A stretch of 64,000 bases of DNA from UBA11574 sp963752565 (lineage in GTDB: Bacteria; Desulfobacterota; Desulfobacteria; Desulfobacterales; UBA11574): positions 124,001 through 188,000 of the forward strand of contig CAVVZC010000002.1 of the NCBI GenBank assembly GCA_963752565.1, given 5' to 3'. The position numbers and the translations under genes are program-made. Under the pieces are notes generated by a model, which searched no databases, was not told the origin of the DNA, and was given only the letters and a program-made list of their open reading frames with translations. Below, piece by piece: positions 1-8,033 of this stretch. Within the stretch, counting starts at the first letter, position 1. Each line of letters opens with the position of its first letter.

Positions 1-7
1 ATTTTAC

Positions 8-36
8 TTGACATTACGCATTTAGAAAATTATGAA
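8..36 (+). promoter_or_regulatory. Candidate sigma-70 promoter for the LysM gene
   Basis: A perfect TTGACA (8-13) is followed after exactly 17 bases by TATGAA (31-36, 4 of 6 matches to TATAAT). This places transcription start near position 43, just ahead of the AAAGGTG ribosome binding site and the ATG at 57. It is a sequence match only. Confidence 0.5.
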
Positions 37-56
37 TATTTTCAAAGGTGATAAGA

Positions 57-563
57 ATGACTGAAGAAATCCGACTTTCTTGGTTTGGAAAGATAGGGTT
101 TACGTTTCTGATAATCCTGTTGATTCTCCTTTTGGGAGCGACCATGGGAATTATCATAGGCTCAAAAACCCGGATAAAACAACTTGAAGACAGGATTGTC
201 AAATTAGAAGCGATCGAATACAGACTCACACAAATATGGGAACAGGCCGAGTCGTTTGACCAATTCAAGGATCGCCTTGACGAACTGGAAGTATCTTTGT
301 CAAAAACAGAGTATCTTGTAAAAAATCTGGATCGTTTACCGAAAAAGATTGCCGAAAAAACCCCTCCAAAAATTGAAAATTCCATACCTGCAAAAATTCC
401 CCTAAAAATTGCGCAGAAACGATATCACACGGTCAAATCCGGTGAAACACTGTACAGCATCAGTCACAAATATGGCCTGCCGACAGAAAAGATACGGCTA
501 CTGAACAAGCTGACCGACGCGTCTGTTATTCATCCAGGTCAGAGGCTTTTACTAAGTCTCTAA
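57..563 (+). CDS. Membrane-anchored LysM domain protein
   Basis: A 168-residue protein, probably held in the inner membrane and exposed to the periplasm, where LysM domains bind peptidoglycan. One transmembrane segment covers about residues 13-35. A charged, heptad-like region (38-90) that may form a coiled coil follows, then a Lys/Pro linker and a single C-terminal LysM domain (about 122-168; YHTVKSGETLYSIS start, HPGQRLLL end). An open frame allows a GTG start at 48, but AAAGGTG at 44-50 is correctly spaced for the ATG at 57, so 57 is preferred. The gene stands alone on the plus strand, converging on the regulator at 744-1025. No catalytic domain is visible, so a scaffolding or wall-binding role is the most that can be inferred. 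Confidence 0.8.
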   Translation: MTEEIRLSWFGKIGFTFLIILLILLLGATMGIIIGSKTRIKQLEDRIVKLEAIEYRLTQIWEQAESFDQFKDRLDELEVSLSKTEYLVKNLDRLPKKIAEKTPPKIENSIPAKIPLKIAQKRYHTVKSGETLYSISHKYGLPTEKIRLLNKLTDASVIHPGQRLLLSL

Positions 564-582
564 ATCCATGTAAATGTTTAAA

Positions 583-746
583 TAGTGTCCAATTCAGAAA
601 TGAGCAATTTTTGTCCTGATCAAGGCCGCACAGGGGTTTGCGGTCCCCGCAAAGCGGGACAGGAAGGCGTACGCCTGTACGCCGCAGCCGGAAACCCGCG
701 GAGAACACCGAGCAGGGCAAAAAGGGCCATTTATGGATGGACACTA
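583..746. mobile_element. MITE-like element, copy A (full length)
   Basis: A 164-bp non-coding element with perfect 8-bp terminal inverted repeats, TAGTGTCC at 583-590 and GGACACTA at 739-746. The similarity between the two ends extends imperfectly to about 30 bp. The interior holds nested GC-rich hairpins. The 20 bp at 727-746 recur exactly at 14327-14346, and the 26 bp at 681-706 recur exactly at 52141-52166. The element fills the gap between two convergent genes, and its last three bases are the stop codon of the minus-strand gene. The TA at each outer end fits a TA target duplication as made by IS630/Tc1-mariner transposases (inference). No transposase is encoded. Confidence 0.7.
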
Positions 747-1025
747 ACCAATTCGGTACATCGGATTCCGGATGTGTTCACTTTTACAAATCGGACAGCG
801 GCTGGGACGTGTGAAACGTTGTCGTTTTTGAAAGACGTATCCACACCTCAAGCATTCAGCGGGTTTAATGATCAGTTTTTTTCTTTGATGTTTTACAGAA
901 CGGGCAATATGAGAAAGATGCGTATAGACTTCTTTTTCCCCAACACCCACCGCAGAAGAGATTTCCCTGGCATCCATCTCTTTATTACCTAGCAGCAAAA
1001 TCATCTCTTTTCGTATGGTTTTCAT
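744..1025 (-). CDS. HTH and zinc-ribbon transcriptional regulator (COG3357-like)
   Basis: A 93-residue protein with an N-terminal winged-helix-like half (about 1-45, including AREISSAVGVGEKEVYTHL) and a C-terminal zinc ribbon whose four cysteines form two CxxC pairs (CLRCG near residue 58 and CPICK near 77). This arrangement matches the predicted regulators of COG3357, small DNA-binding proteins of unknown target common in anaerobic bacteria and archaea. It reads convergently with the LysM gene. Its stop codon TAG (746-744) is the terminal triplet of the MITE-like element beside it, so insertion of the element may have fixed the present C-terminus. The regulated genes cannot be told from the context. 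Confidence 0.75.
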   Translation of the reverse strand: MKTIRKEMILLLGNKEMDAREISSAVGVGEKEVYTHLSHIARSVKHQRKKLIIKPAECLRCGYVFQKRQRFTRPSRCPICKSEHIRNPMYRIG

Positions 1026-1095
1026 GTAAAGTCAATAACCACCCCTAAAAGGCGTGGCATGATTGTGACCCTAAAAGGGTCTTTATAAAAATTTA

Positions 1096-1387
1096 TTCAC
1101 CGCAGAGCCGCAGAGAGCGCAGAGTTTTTATTTATTTTTTTTGCTTTTCGCTGACCCCGAAGGATAGGCTCCGCTATCTCCGGGACGGAGGACGCCGAAA
1201 AGCAAAACGACTCAACCCTTCGGGTAATAAAATGCCCGTATGGCACCTTGCATCCAAAAATTGATGTCTTTTATCGTTTTCGCAGCGTAAGCTGCTAGTG
1301 CTTTTCCATTGCCGTCCTCTCAACGGCAATGGAAAAATTATTATTCTCTGCGTCCTCTGTGTCTTGAGCGAAGCGGGCGGTAAACAT
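1096..1387. repeat. Large imperfect inverted-repeat element (CGCAGAG type)
   Basis: The tract 1026-1487 holds no credible gene. Within it, tandem CGCAGAG-like words at 1100-1124 are mirrored by CTCTGCG and CTCTGTG words near 1348-1365. They enclose a palindrome-rich core that includes a perfect 13-bp stem (TTTTCCATTGCCG, 1302-1314 with 1324-1336). Interspersed elements with such CAGAG-repeat ends are familiar from many environmental bacterial genomes (recollection). Short hairpins also lie at 1067-1081 (GACCC-TAAAA-GGGTC followed by TTTAT). An open frame on the minus strand here (1174-1410) is an artefact of the repeat. Confidence 0.6.
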
Positions 1388-1417
1388 AAACTCACATACC
1401 TGCATAGCAAAGCTGGG

Positions 1418-1438
1418 ACCTTCAGCTTAGCTGAAGGT
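1418..1438. terminator. Hairpin downstream of the UbiA-type gene
   Basis: A perfect 9-bp stem (ACCTTCAGC, loop TTA, GCTGAAGGT) lies about 50 bp past the stop of the minus-strand gene at 1488-2300. The T-rich tail is on the plus-strand side, so as a minus-strand terminator it is weak. It may simply mark the end of the transcription unit. Confidence 0.35.
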
Positions 1439-1487
1439 TTAATAGATTAATTAAAATCATTAGCTATATAGGGGTGCGAAATCGGCG

Positions 1488-2300
1488 TTATAATAACAGA
1501 TAAAAAATAATGCCTTCAACGACCACGGTGTAAATAATCGTTTGATACAATAAATGCAGCTTTTTTTTAAATATGCTAAACACTAAAATGCAGGCCATCG
1601 AACTGATGGTTATGATTAGCACATAGGCTTCTAATGTATTCCCAAAATCAAAAAAATATACCAGTAAAAGGACCAGCGACAATCCACATAAGGGCCATAT
1701 TAAAAATAACAGGCCAAATTCCGAGTATGGGTTTCGATGTCCGCTCTTTTTGTCTTCTTCTACCTCTTCTATCTTTTTTAAAGGTACAACACTTAAACAA
1801 AATAAAAACAGTCCGGCAAAAAATGAGACCATATCGGTATCCGACTGATTCATAAAATAGCCCAGCATGATCGGTGTTATCAATCCTAAACTGATCGTGA
1901 AGGTCGCCGGTATTAGATATCTCCGTAATCGAATGGGTCTTGCAGAATATAAAAGGCCAAGTATGGGGAGAAGAAAAAAGAGAAATAGTGTAAAATAGGA
2001 TTTATATACAAACAATGGATAAACTAATGAAAGGATGATAAGCACTATGGAATATATAAGGGCATGGGACGGTTCAATCTTTCCGGATGGAATGGGTCTA
2101 TTCGGTTTGCTTATCCTGTCAAGCTCTCGATCGGTCCATGAATTAAAGCTGTAGATAAAATTTGTTGAAATCAGTGTCACTGCAATGGCAATAACAAGGT
2201 CATACCAATGTGTGCCTCCAGCCAGTTCCGCCCCAACAAGGTATGAAAAAAAGGCGATAAGCGCTGCATCGATACGGCATAATCGGAAATATGAGAGCAT
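1488..2300 (-). CDS. UbiA-family prenyltransferase
   Basis: A 270-residue polytopic membrane protein of the UbiA superfamily, which transfers polyprenyl groups onto aromatic or glycerol-phosphate acceptors. The first Asp-rich motif is present as N53-x3-D57-x3-D61 followed by the typical KPNRPIPSG stretch. The family's basic YSARPIRLRR loop follows near residue 117, and a second acidic cluster (EEVEEDKK) lies near 178. About eight hydrophobic segments can be seen. The start lies 5 bases after the stop of the upstream membrane protein, so the two are probably co-transcribed. The acceptor cannot be named. The setting gives no link to quinone or haem genes, so a lipid or unknown aromatic substrate is equally possible. 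Confidence 0.8.
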   Translation of the reverse strand: MLSYFRLCRIDAALIAFFSYLVGAELAGGTHWYDLVIAIAVTLISTNFIYSFNSWTDRELDRISKPNRPIPSGKIEPSHALIYSIVLIILSLVYPLFVYKSYFTLFLFFLLPILGLLYSARPIRLRRYLIPATFTISLGLITPIMLGYFMNQSDTDMVSFFAGLFLFCLSVVPLKKIEEVEEDKKSGHRNPYSEFGLLFLIWPLCGLSLVLLLVYFFDFGNTLEAYVLIITISSMACILVFSIFKKKLHLLYQTIIYTVVVEGIIFYLLL

Positions 2301-2305
2301 TCAAG

Positions 2306-3283
2306 TCAGACCCCGAACCTATACCCCGGGATGATAAAGTGCAGAAATGGAAGGTTCGTCTTCATATGGTTAAAATAAATCGGCCCTATTACAGCCAACT
2401 GCATCAAAAAAATAATACCCATGGATCCAAAGGTCCAACCGGAAAAGACATTACGTTCCGAGGATAAAAGTCTCACGCCAAAAAACGTTAAAGTAACTGC
2501 CGGCAAACCCGACATGAAGATGTCAAATGGCCGGTTGAACCATCCGGTACTTTTGAAAACCATCGTCTGAACCATCCATACGCTTGCTGCCGCCAGTGCT
2601 GCATATACCCAGGAGCGTTTGTTGCCGCCAAACCAACCTGCCTGCCAGATAAAAAGAATGGAAAGAGCGGTCAGCATGAAAAGCCAGAATGCAGACATGA
2701 ACTGATGGTGACTCCATTGCGTCTGAAATAAAACGACCGATTTAGAGTGTCGTATCGGGCCGACCCAATGGACGGCAAGGATATTCCCGACAATATAAAC
2801 CGACACAGCCAGGCATAATGCACGAAGCCAGCTTCGAGTATAGGCGTACCCTACCGTGACCATGGCAAGGAAAATTACCAGCAATTCTATGGTCAACGGC
2901 CTGTTTTTTGTATATGCCCAGCAAAATGTTGCGACATAACCGATAATGTCAGAAAAAGATCCTCTTAAATATTCAAGCTGCAGATGTTCTTGGGTCACCA
3001 TTGCGTACAAAAGGGGAATCGCCATTAAAGTGATTCCATACATCACCCAAATCAAACGAGCGATGGGAACTTTCAATATAAGATGCATTAATAGAATGAT
3101 CACCAAAATCGTGGAAGCGTTCCAAAGGGTATGATGCAAGGCGACATAATAGGAAAAAAAACTGTGCTTTGCCAAAAGTCCGGTCTCCACATAACACCGA
3201 AATAGTGAAAAAAAGATAAAATAGACCGGGGCAAAAGCATTCAGCAAGATATTCCAGCTGGGCATCGCATCTGATGCATCCAT
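2306..3283 (-). CDS. Polytopic membrane protein of unknown function
   Basis: I do not recognise the family. The protein has about nine to ten hydrophobic segments, many Trp and Tyr residues, and short polar loops. The open frame extends to 3391, but the first 36 codons there are formed by one arm of a palindromic repeat. I prefer the ATG at 3283 (MDASDAMPSW, with AGG just ahead) giving 325 residues; the ATG at 3322 is an alternative. The gene ends 5 bp before the UbiA-type prenyltransferase gene, suggesting a two-gene operon in which this protein could process or move the prenylated product. That role is inference from position only. Confidence 0.65.
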   Translation of the reverse strand: MDASDAMPSWNILLNAFAPVYFIFFSLFRCYVETGLLAKHSFFSYYVALHHTLWNASTILVIILLMHLILKVPIARLIWVMYGITLMAIPLLYAMVTQEHLQLEYLRGSFSDIIGYVATFCWAYTKNRPLTIELLVIFLAMVTVGYAYTRSWLRALCLAVSVYIVGNILAVHWVGPIRHSKSVVLFQTQWSHHQFMSAFWLFMLTALSILFIWQAGWFGGNKRSWVYAALAAASVWMVQTMVFKSTGWFNRPFDIFMSGLPAVTLTFFGVRLLSSERNVFSGWTFGSMGIIFLMQLAVIGPIYFNHMKTNLPFLHFIIPGYRFGV

Positions 3284-3342
3284 CCTGGTCTCTTTTGGCG
3301 TTAAGTTATATGCCACATTCATGGGCCAACTACAAAATTTAT

Positions 3343-3411
3343 ACCTGAATCTTGCACGAGAAGGATTATAAGGATTCTCATTAATTTTCATGCAAGATTC
3401 AGGTTATAATT
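3343..3411. repeat. Palindromic dispersed repeat, full copy
   Basis: A perfect 14-bp inverted repeat (ACCTGAATCTTGCA at 3343-3356, TGCAAGATTCAGGT at 3391-3404) encloses an inner GAGAA/TTCTC stem. The right half with its flank (about 3372-3411) recurs with few changes at 44431-44470 and 58471-58510. It sits between the pilus operon and the membrane-protein gene and could act as a transcript-end hairpin. Confidence 0.65.
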
Positions 3412-3431
3412 TGCTTGTTGTCAATGTTTTA

Positions 3432-3824
3432 CTATCGTCTGGATCGAATTTTTTTTATGGTACCCGCCACGATATCTCCATTGGTAAGCTTGAAACCTTT
3501 CACAAGCACCCTTTTGCCTCTCCATTTGGAAGCTCTCAAAGAAGTGATATAAGACGTATCACCCCTTTCGTCCACAAAAGCAGACCGGTATTCATCGCTG
3601 CCCAGTTTAAATTCGATTAAATATACCTTTTGTTCTCCGACGATCAAATACTTTTTATTTACGTTGATGTCATGAATAACCGCATTAATTTCAATCGGTT
3701 TCATGCGATCAAAATCGATACCCTTCTTTGAAAATGCGGCTGCGTTATTGGGACACAACATCAGGCCCAACCCCAGAACAAAAAAGAACAACAATATCTT
3801 TCTGAATAGATTTGTATAATTCAT
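3432..3824 (-). CDS. Small secreted protein following pilY1
   Basis: A 130-residue protein with a clear Sec signal peptide (basic MNYTNLFRK, hydrophobic 9-24, AAA cleavage region near residue 30). The mature part is rich in beta-prone stretches (VIHDINVNKKYLIVGEQKVYLIEF, then RGKRVLVKGF and IVAGTIKKI), suggesting an OB-fold-like or small beta-barrel domain. I cannot name a family. GGGAGG lies 6 bp before the ATG, and the gene starts only 12 bp after the pilY1 stop, so it is the last gene of the minor-pilin operon. A periplasmic accessory role in pilus assembly is a reasonable inference from position. Confidence 0.7.
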   Translation of the reverse strand: MNYTNLFRKILLFFFVLGLGLMLCPNNAAAFSKKGIDFDRMKPIEINAVIHDINVNKKYLIVGEQKVYLIEFKLGSDEYRSAFVDERGDTSYITSLRASKWRGKRVLVKGFKLTNGDIVAGTIKKIRSRR

Positions 3825-3836
3825 AAAAGCCTCCCG

Positions 3837-6800
3837 TTAATTATCCATCTGTCGCCAAAAAAAGGTTTCCAAAGTCTTTGTGACCTTGGGATCTTCTTTT
3901 TTAACTCCGCCTTCAACGCCGATATAGATCTGCGGACCACCCCTGAGCACGGCAATCACCGGTGCCGATGCAATGGATGTCCCGATAGTATAGACTCGAT
4001 CGTGTTTCCCCTTTTTAACCTCATTACCTTCCCCATCTTCTTCGTATATATCGCTCCATTCAAAAGCCGCCTCTCCGGTAAGGTATTTTAGGGCATAAAG
4101 ACGCGCCTCTCCCCGGCCGGCAACAGCCACGCACGGATCAGCAGGTGGGGGGCCACCTGGTTCAGGGGTATAAGTGGTAAACCAGACCACACCGTCAAAC
4201 ACCGTCACGGGAGAGGTCATCTTTTCGCCTGGGTTTTCCAGTCGGATGTACCAGCCCTTTCTATTGGCAAGATCTGTCGCTTCCTGCGCCCGTTCTGTCG
4301 CAGTGCCCAGCACAATCAGGTCATCGGTAACATCCAACAGATCGGTATCGATGAGGGTGCTAAACCCGGTACCCGTCCATTCGTTTTTAACGGCATATAT
4401 TCGATTGACCACCCCGGTCTCTTCGGGATCGGCCCGGTCCCCGGTACCAAAAAAGATCAACTCTCCATATCTTTCCTCAACCGCATCCGGTGAATAAAAG
4501 ATCTTTCTCTTGACCCCGTCAACGGCCGAGGCCGAAAATAACTTTCTGCTGCTCCATGTGGCGTCTCCATTGTCATCCTCAAAGGCGAACATGTTTCCAG
4601 CAAGATCTCCGGCATATACCCGGTTTGTATAACCATTCCCGTTGGCATCGAATCCTGCGACATCCACGATACTATGGGTCATGTCCGCATAGTACCCGGC
4701 ATTGACATTCAATTTGCTGATGGCGCCGTTTGAAACTTTAATGGTAAACACCGCCCTTCCTGTTAAATCGGTGGGGTTCGGAGTTGCCTGGTCCTGGTTA
4801 TCGTCATAGCCCCCGGCCATCAGAAAAACAGTATCATATCCACTTGAGGTCTTGATCTTATGGACTGTCGATTCAGACCAAGACTGGCCAAGCTTGGCGT
4901 CAGCACCGTCAACACTCCCATTGTTATCGCCATCTATAGTTTCCAGAAACGTCGGTTCTATTGTGTAAAGGTATTCCGGTGAATTAATGGTGGTAACATC
5001 CAGAGCATAATACTTATATCCACCCCGGCGCTCTCCGAAAAAAAGAATTTTCTGGCCGGTATCTTGATAAACAACCGGCACACCATCCACAAAGTATTTG
5101 TGATCCGTACTGCCGTCAGACAATAGTTTTAGCCGGGTCAGTTGATCCGGAGGGATAAATCCCCATGTTTCACTGCCGTCTTCTTCTGAGAAACAATGCA
5201 TCACCCCGTCGTTGCTTCCGGTAAAAATATACGAATAATCGCCGCTATCTATGCTGCCGTCTCCATTGGTATCATAGTGCACCACCGACGGTTTTGAGTG
5301 AAGGACATCTCCCAGTTTCCATGCCTTGCCCACACCATGTATGTCATCGATAACGCTGTCTTTTTCTCCTGCTGTACCAACCCCCAAGGTTGTCGCCGTA
5401 ATATCGGGGTTGGAAGTGGAAAAAGCATTGGTTAAATGGGTCAGATATGTCGATGAGCCCATATAAGTGTATAGGTTCCGGTTCGCCTGATCCAAAAGTT
5501 TTGCGCCGATACCGCCACTGAGCACATCGGAGCCGTCCGGTGACGTGGACCAGAAAGACCGGGCATTGTCTTTGATGGTTCCATCAGCCAGTGTGGCATA
5601 AAGCCCGTTGGCATCGACAATACTCCCCTGATCATTAAGACCGTACTTCTTGATGTTACCGGCCCAATGGCCGTCAGACTGTGGTTTAAAAAAGCCCACA
5701 AAGAGTGAACTCCCTGCAAACGTACGGTTCATGCGGCTCACCGGAACCACAGGAGAAACAAACACGGCATTTACATCCGCAATGTCAGTCATGATTTTCT
5801 GAAACGCCGCGCTAAGGCCTGAAATGCTGTTTGCCGTGTAATAGAACCCTCCCCCGTTGTATGCCGTCTCTGCCAAAAGTTGATTGTCTGTTCGAAAGCC
5901 AATGGTATAAACGATGACATTCTGTTTTTCAAATGAATCTCCGGAAGTACCCAAAGAAGAATTGATATCATTTTCATACAGATATTTGGCCACATCGTCC
6001 AGATAATCGGAACCATCATTTGAATAGCTCCCCGGATCGTTACCGTCGCCATCATAATCACCGATGGTATCCCCGTTGATATAGGTGCCGGTAGTCAGTT
6101 TCGAGTCTTTATCCTGGGTCGACTCGCCGTCTGTCATCAGAATGATATAGTTTTTCTGGCAGCGATACTGCATGGGACTGGTATACTGCTTGCAATCGCT
6201 ACCAGAGTCATCGCAGTCTTGATCATAATCTCCGGAGGTGCCGTTATACCAGCTTTTTTTCCCGGCCAAATAAAGGCCGGCCTCGGCCAGGGTTTCGGCC
6301 AAGGGAGTATATCCGTCAGAAGGGAAATCGTCAACGGCATCTTTTAAAGTATCTTTATCGGATCCGCACGGAGCAACGATATATCCGCCCTGATCATCAC
6401 CACTGTTGTCGTTGAACCGCATCAATCCGAACCGCACATCGTCCGTGTCGTTAATGACCTGTGTGATCACCTCTTTGGCCACCTCTTCTCGGGTCCTCAA
6501 GCCGGAGGCGCTGGATTCATCATAGTTTATCCAGTTTCCCAAATAGAGATCTTTACCGGAGCCACCACACGCATACCCGCCGCCGGAATCCATGATGACA
6601 GCGTCTGTTTTATACCCGTTTGTTTCCAGAGCGGTTTTAACATCCGGGCAGTTCAAATCATTGATGCTGGGTGCAAATGGATCATAGTCACAACTCCAGC
6701 CGCAGACTTCTTGATACACCGCAGTGCTCGTGTAGGAACCCGAATACGTGGTATTCGGATCATAGTAATCTCCGGGGACATCTTGTGTGCCCATGCTCCC

Positions 6801-6935
6801 TGACGTGTCAAATATAAGGAGAACGTTGGGGGGCAGTGAAATGGTCGATGTTCCATAAATATCGGTGTCATCCGCCCATAGCCGAGGCGTTAGGATAAAC
6901 ACCAGTATGAGTATAACCCATGAGTATCTTTTCAT
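3837..6935 (-). CDS. pilY1: PilY1-type pilus tip adhesin
   Basis: A 1032-residue exported protein. Residues 1-21 form a signal peptide. A von Willebrand A-like domain starts near residue 38, with the metal-ion-dependent adhesion site DxSxS at D43, S45 and S47. The C-terminal half is the PilY1 beta-propeller (PilC/PilY family), with several Asp/Asn-Gly calcium-loop-like segments, for example DTNGDGSIDSGD near residue 555. PilY1 proteins cap type IV pili with the minor pilins and govern adhesion, pilus extension and surface sensing. The size is close to the family norm. AAGGAGG is well placed before the ATG. It follows the pilX-like gene in the usual fimT-pilW-pilV-pilX-pilY1 order, which supports the assignment. 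Confidence 0.93.
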   Translation of the reverse strand: MKRYSWVILILVFILTPRLWADDTDIYGTSTISLPPNVLLIFDTSGSMGTQDVPGDYYDPNTTYSGSYTSTAVYQEVCGWSCDYDPFAPSINDLNCPDVKTALETNGYKTDAVIMDSGGGYACGGSGKDLYLGNWINYDESSASGLRTREEVAKEVITQVINDTDDVRFGLMRFNDNSGDDQGGYIVAPCGSDKDTLKDAVDDFPSDGYTPLAETLAEAGLYLAGKKSWYNGTSGDYDQDCDDSGSDCKQYTSPMQYRCQKNYIILMTDGESTQDKDSKLTTGTYINGDTIGDYDGDGNDPGSYSNDGSDYLDDVAKYLYENDINSSLGTSGDSFEKQNVIVYTIGFRTDNQLLAETAYNGGGFYYTANSISGLSAAFQKIMTDIADVNAVFVSPVVPVSRMNRTFAGSSLFVGFFKPQSDGHWAGNIKKYGLNDQGSIVDANGLYATLADGTIKDNARSFWSTSPDGSDVLSGGIGAKLLDQANRNLYTYMGSSTYLTHLTNAFSTSNPDITATTLGVGTAGEKDSVIDDIHGVGKAWKLGDVLHSKPSVVHYDTNGDGSIDSGDYSYIFTGSNDGVMHCFSEEDGSETWGFIPPDQLTRLKLLSDGSTDHKYFVDGVPVVYQDTGQKILFFGERRGGYKYYALDVTTINSPEYLYTIEPTFLETIDGDNNGSVDGADAKLGQSWSESTVHKIKTSSGYDTVFLMAGGYDDNQDQATPNPTDLTGRAVFTIKVSNGAISKLNVNAGYYADMTHSIVDVAGFDANGNGYTNRVYAGDLAGNMFAFEDDNGDATWSSRKLFSASAVDGVKRKIFYSPDAVEERYGELIFFGTGDRADPEETGVVNRIYAVKNEWTGTGFSTLIDTDLLDVTDDLIVLGTATERAQEATDLANRKGWYIRLENPGEKMTSPVTVFDGVVWFTTYTPEPGGPPPADPCVAVAGRGEARLYALKYLTGEAAFEWSDIYEEDGEGNEVKKGKHDRVYTIGTSIASAPVIAVLRGGPQIYIGVEGGVKKEDPKVTKTLETFFWRQMDN

Positions 6936-7032
6936 AATAGATCCTCCTTAGAAGCAAAGAATGATGAAACATTCTTTTTATTTTTTAAACTTCAAATGAA
7001 CACCACCTGCGGCGGCGGTTGAATCTTACCAT

Positions 7033-7563
7033 TTAAAATTTATTAAAAACCTTATATGAACCCAACTGAACCGGGGAGCATCCACCTAATGTTGTCCCGG
7101 TGATCCCATATTTTCGAACTTCAAAATATTTCAAACTGTACCCGGATCCGATGGGCGGTATGTTGATATGTTGCTGAACCGGCAAATTATTGGCGGCATC
7201 GGACAGATCACCGTCAGGGAGCACGATAGGAGTCCCACTCCCCTCGATACAACGGATCTCGATCCTTACATCGTTATTGCCGTCACCGTCTAGATCTTCC
7301 AAACGATCAGCATTTGCTGAAGTTGCAGCGGTTGTCAAAAAGGCATCGGTCATCCAGAGGTTGTTGATTTCAATGGCATAGTGGTCTCCTGATTCAGCCG
7401 TATAAAAACAGTCAACCGCCTGTTGGTCGTTTGAGGCGATCTGCACCTCGATACTGGAAGTGCGGGTGACCGCCATACCCAGCAGCGTCAGCAGAACCAG
7501 TATAATCAAAGCTAAAACAATCACAGATCCACTTTCATTTGTCAGCAGCGATGTTTTTTTCAT
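7033..7563 (-). CDS. pilX: PilX-like minor pilin
   Basis: A 176-residue protein with a PilX-type N-terminus: a short polar leader (MKKTSLLTNESGSVIVLAL), then a hydrophobic helix to about residue 34, then TSSIEVQIASNDQQAVDCFYTAESG, the region typical of PilX proteins, which lack a strict FTLIE motif. The remainder is a variable globular domain with two cysteines. PilX helps form the priming complex of minor pilins that carries PilY1 at the pilus tip. It lies between pilV and pilY1, with a 97-bp gap before pilY1. Confidence 0.85.
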   Translation of the reverse strand: MKKTSLLTNESGSVIVLALIILVLLTLLGMAVTRTSSIEVQIASNDQQAVDCFYTAESGDHYAIEINNLWMTDAFLTTAATSANADRLEDLDGDGNNDVRIEIRCIEGSGTPIVLPDGDLSDAANNLPVQQHINIPPIGSGYSLKYFEVRKYGITGTTLGGCSPVQLGSYKVFNKF

Positions 7564-7610
7564 GGGGTATCCTCAGTTCTTTCCTTGTATTCATCTTTAT
7601 ATCATTCAAA

Positions 7611-8027
7611 CTACAGTGATCGAGATCTTATGCTCGTAAGCGTGAGCGTTTTTCCTTTTCCGGTCACCGTCAGCGTGATGCTCTTGGTATTCAGCGTCAG
7701 GGCGTCTTGAACGATATTCCAGCTCACCGTATAACCATCAGGCGTCACCGGATCTGTTTGAGTTCCAGCCGCCAACTGGGGGTCCGTGTATGGCAGGCTC
7801 ATGAGTTCTTCAAGCTTGTCAATGCCCCAGGTGCTGACTTTCGTGAGTTGACCGGCGGTGGAATTCACCCGGATGGCCGAGGTCTGCATGGCAGCCACTG
7901 CCAGCATGCCCACGGCAAAAATGGTCACGGCAATAAGCACTTCGATAAGGGTGAAACCGTCTTGTTTTTTCAATGTTTTGACCGGTGTATCTTTGTCGGC
8001 TATATATGCGTTATCCAATCTCATCAT
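7611..8027 (-). CDS. pilV: PilV-like minor pilin
   Basis: A 138-residue prepilin. A type III signal (KKQDG, processed before FTLIEVLIAV, with Glu at mature position 5) is preceded by a leader of about 25 residues, longer than usual. The hydrophobic helix runs to about residue 47. The body is short and beta-rich and ends in a VTGKGKTLTLTSIRS strand. PilV is a minor pilin and a substrate of PilD peptidase. It starts 6 bp after the pilW stop. Two adjacent ATG codons are possible starts; 8027 is used here. The assignment rests on the prepilin motif and the gene order. Confidence 0.85.
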   Translation of the reverse strand: MMRLDNAYIADKDTPVKTLKKQDGFTLIEVLIAVTIFAVGMLAVAAMQTSAIRVNSTAGQLTKVSTWGIDKLEELMSLPYTDPQLAAGTQTDPVTPDGYTVSWNIVQDALTLNTKSITLTVTGKGKTLTLTSIRSRSL

Positions 8028-8033
8028 ATCATC

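Noticed and set aside
585..992. Plus-strand open frame of 135 codons
   Set aside because: It crosses the MITE-like element and runs antisense through the zinc-ribbon regulator, which has clear domain motifs.
1174..1410. Minus-strand open frame of 78 codons
   Set aside because: It lies wholly within the inverted-repeat element and its composition follows the repeat, not a protein.
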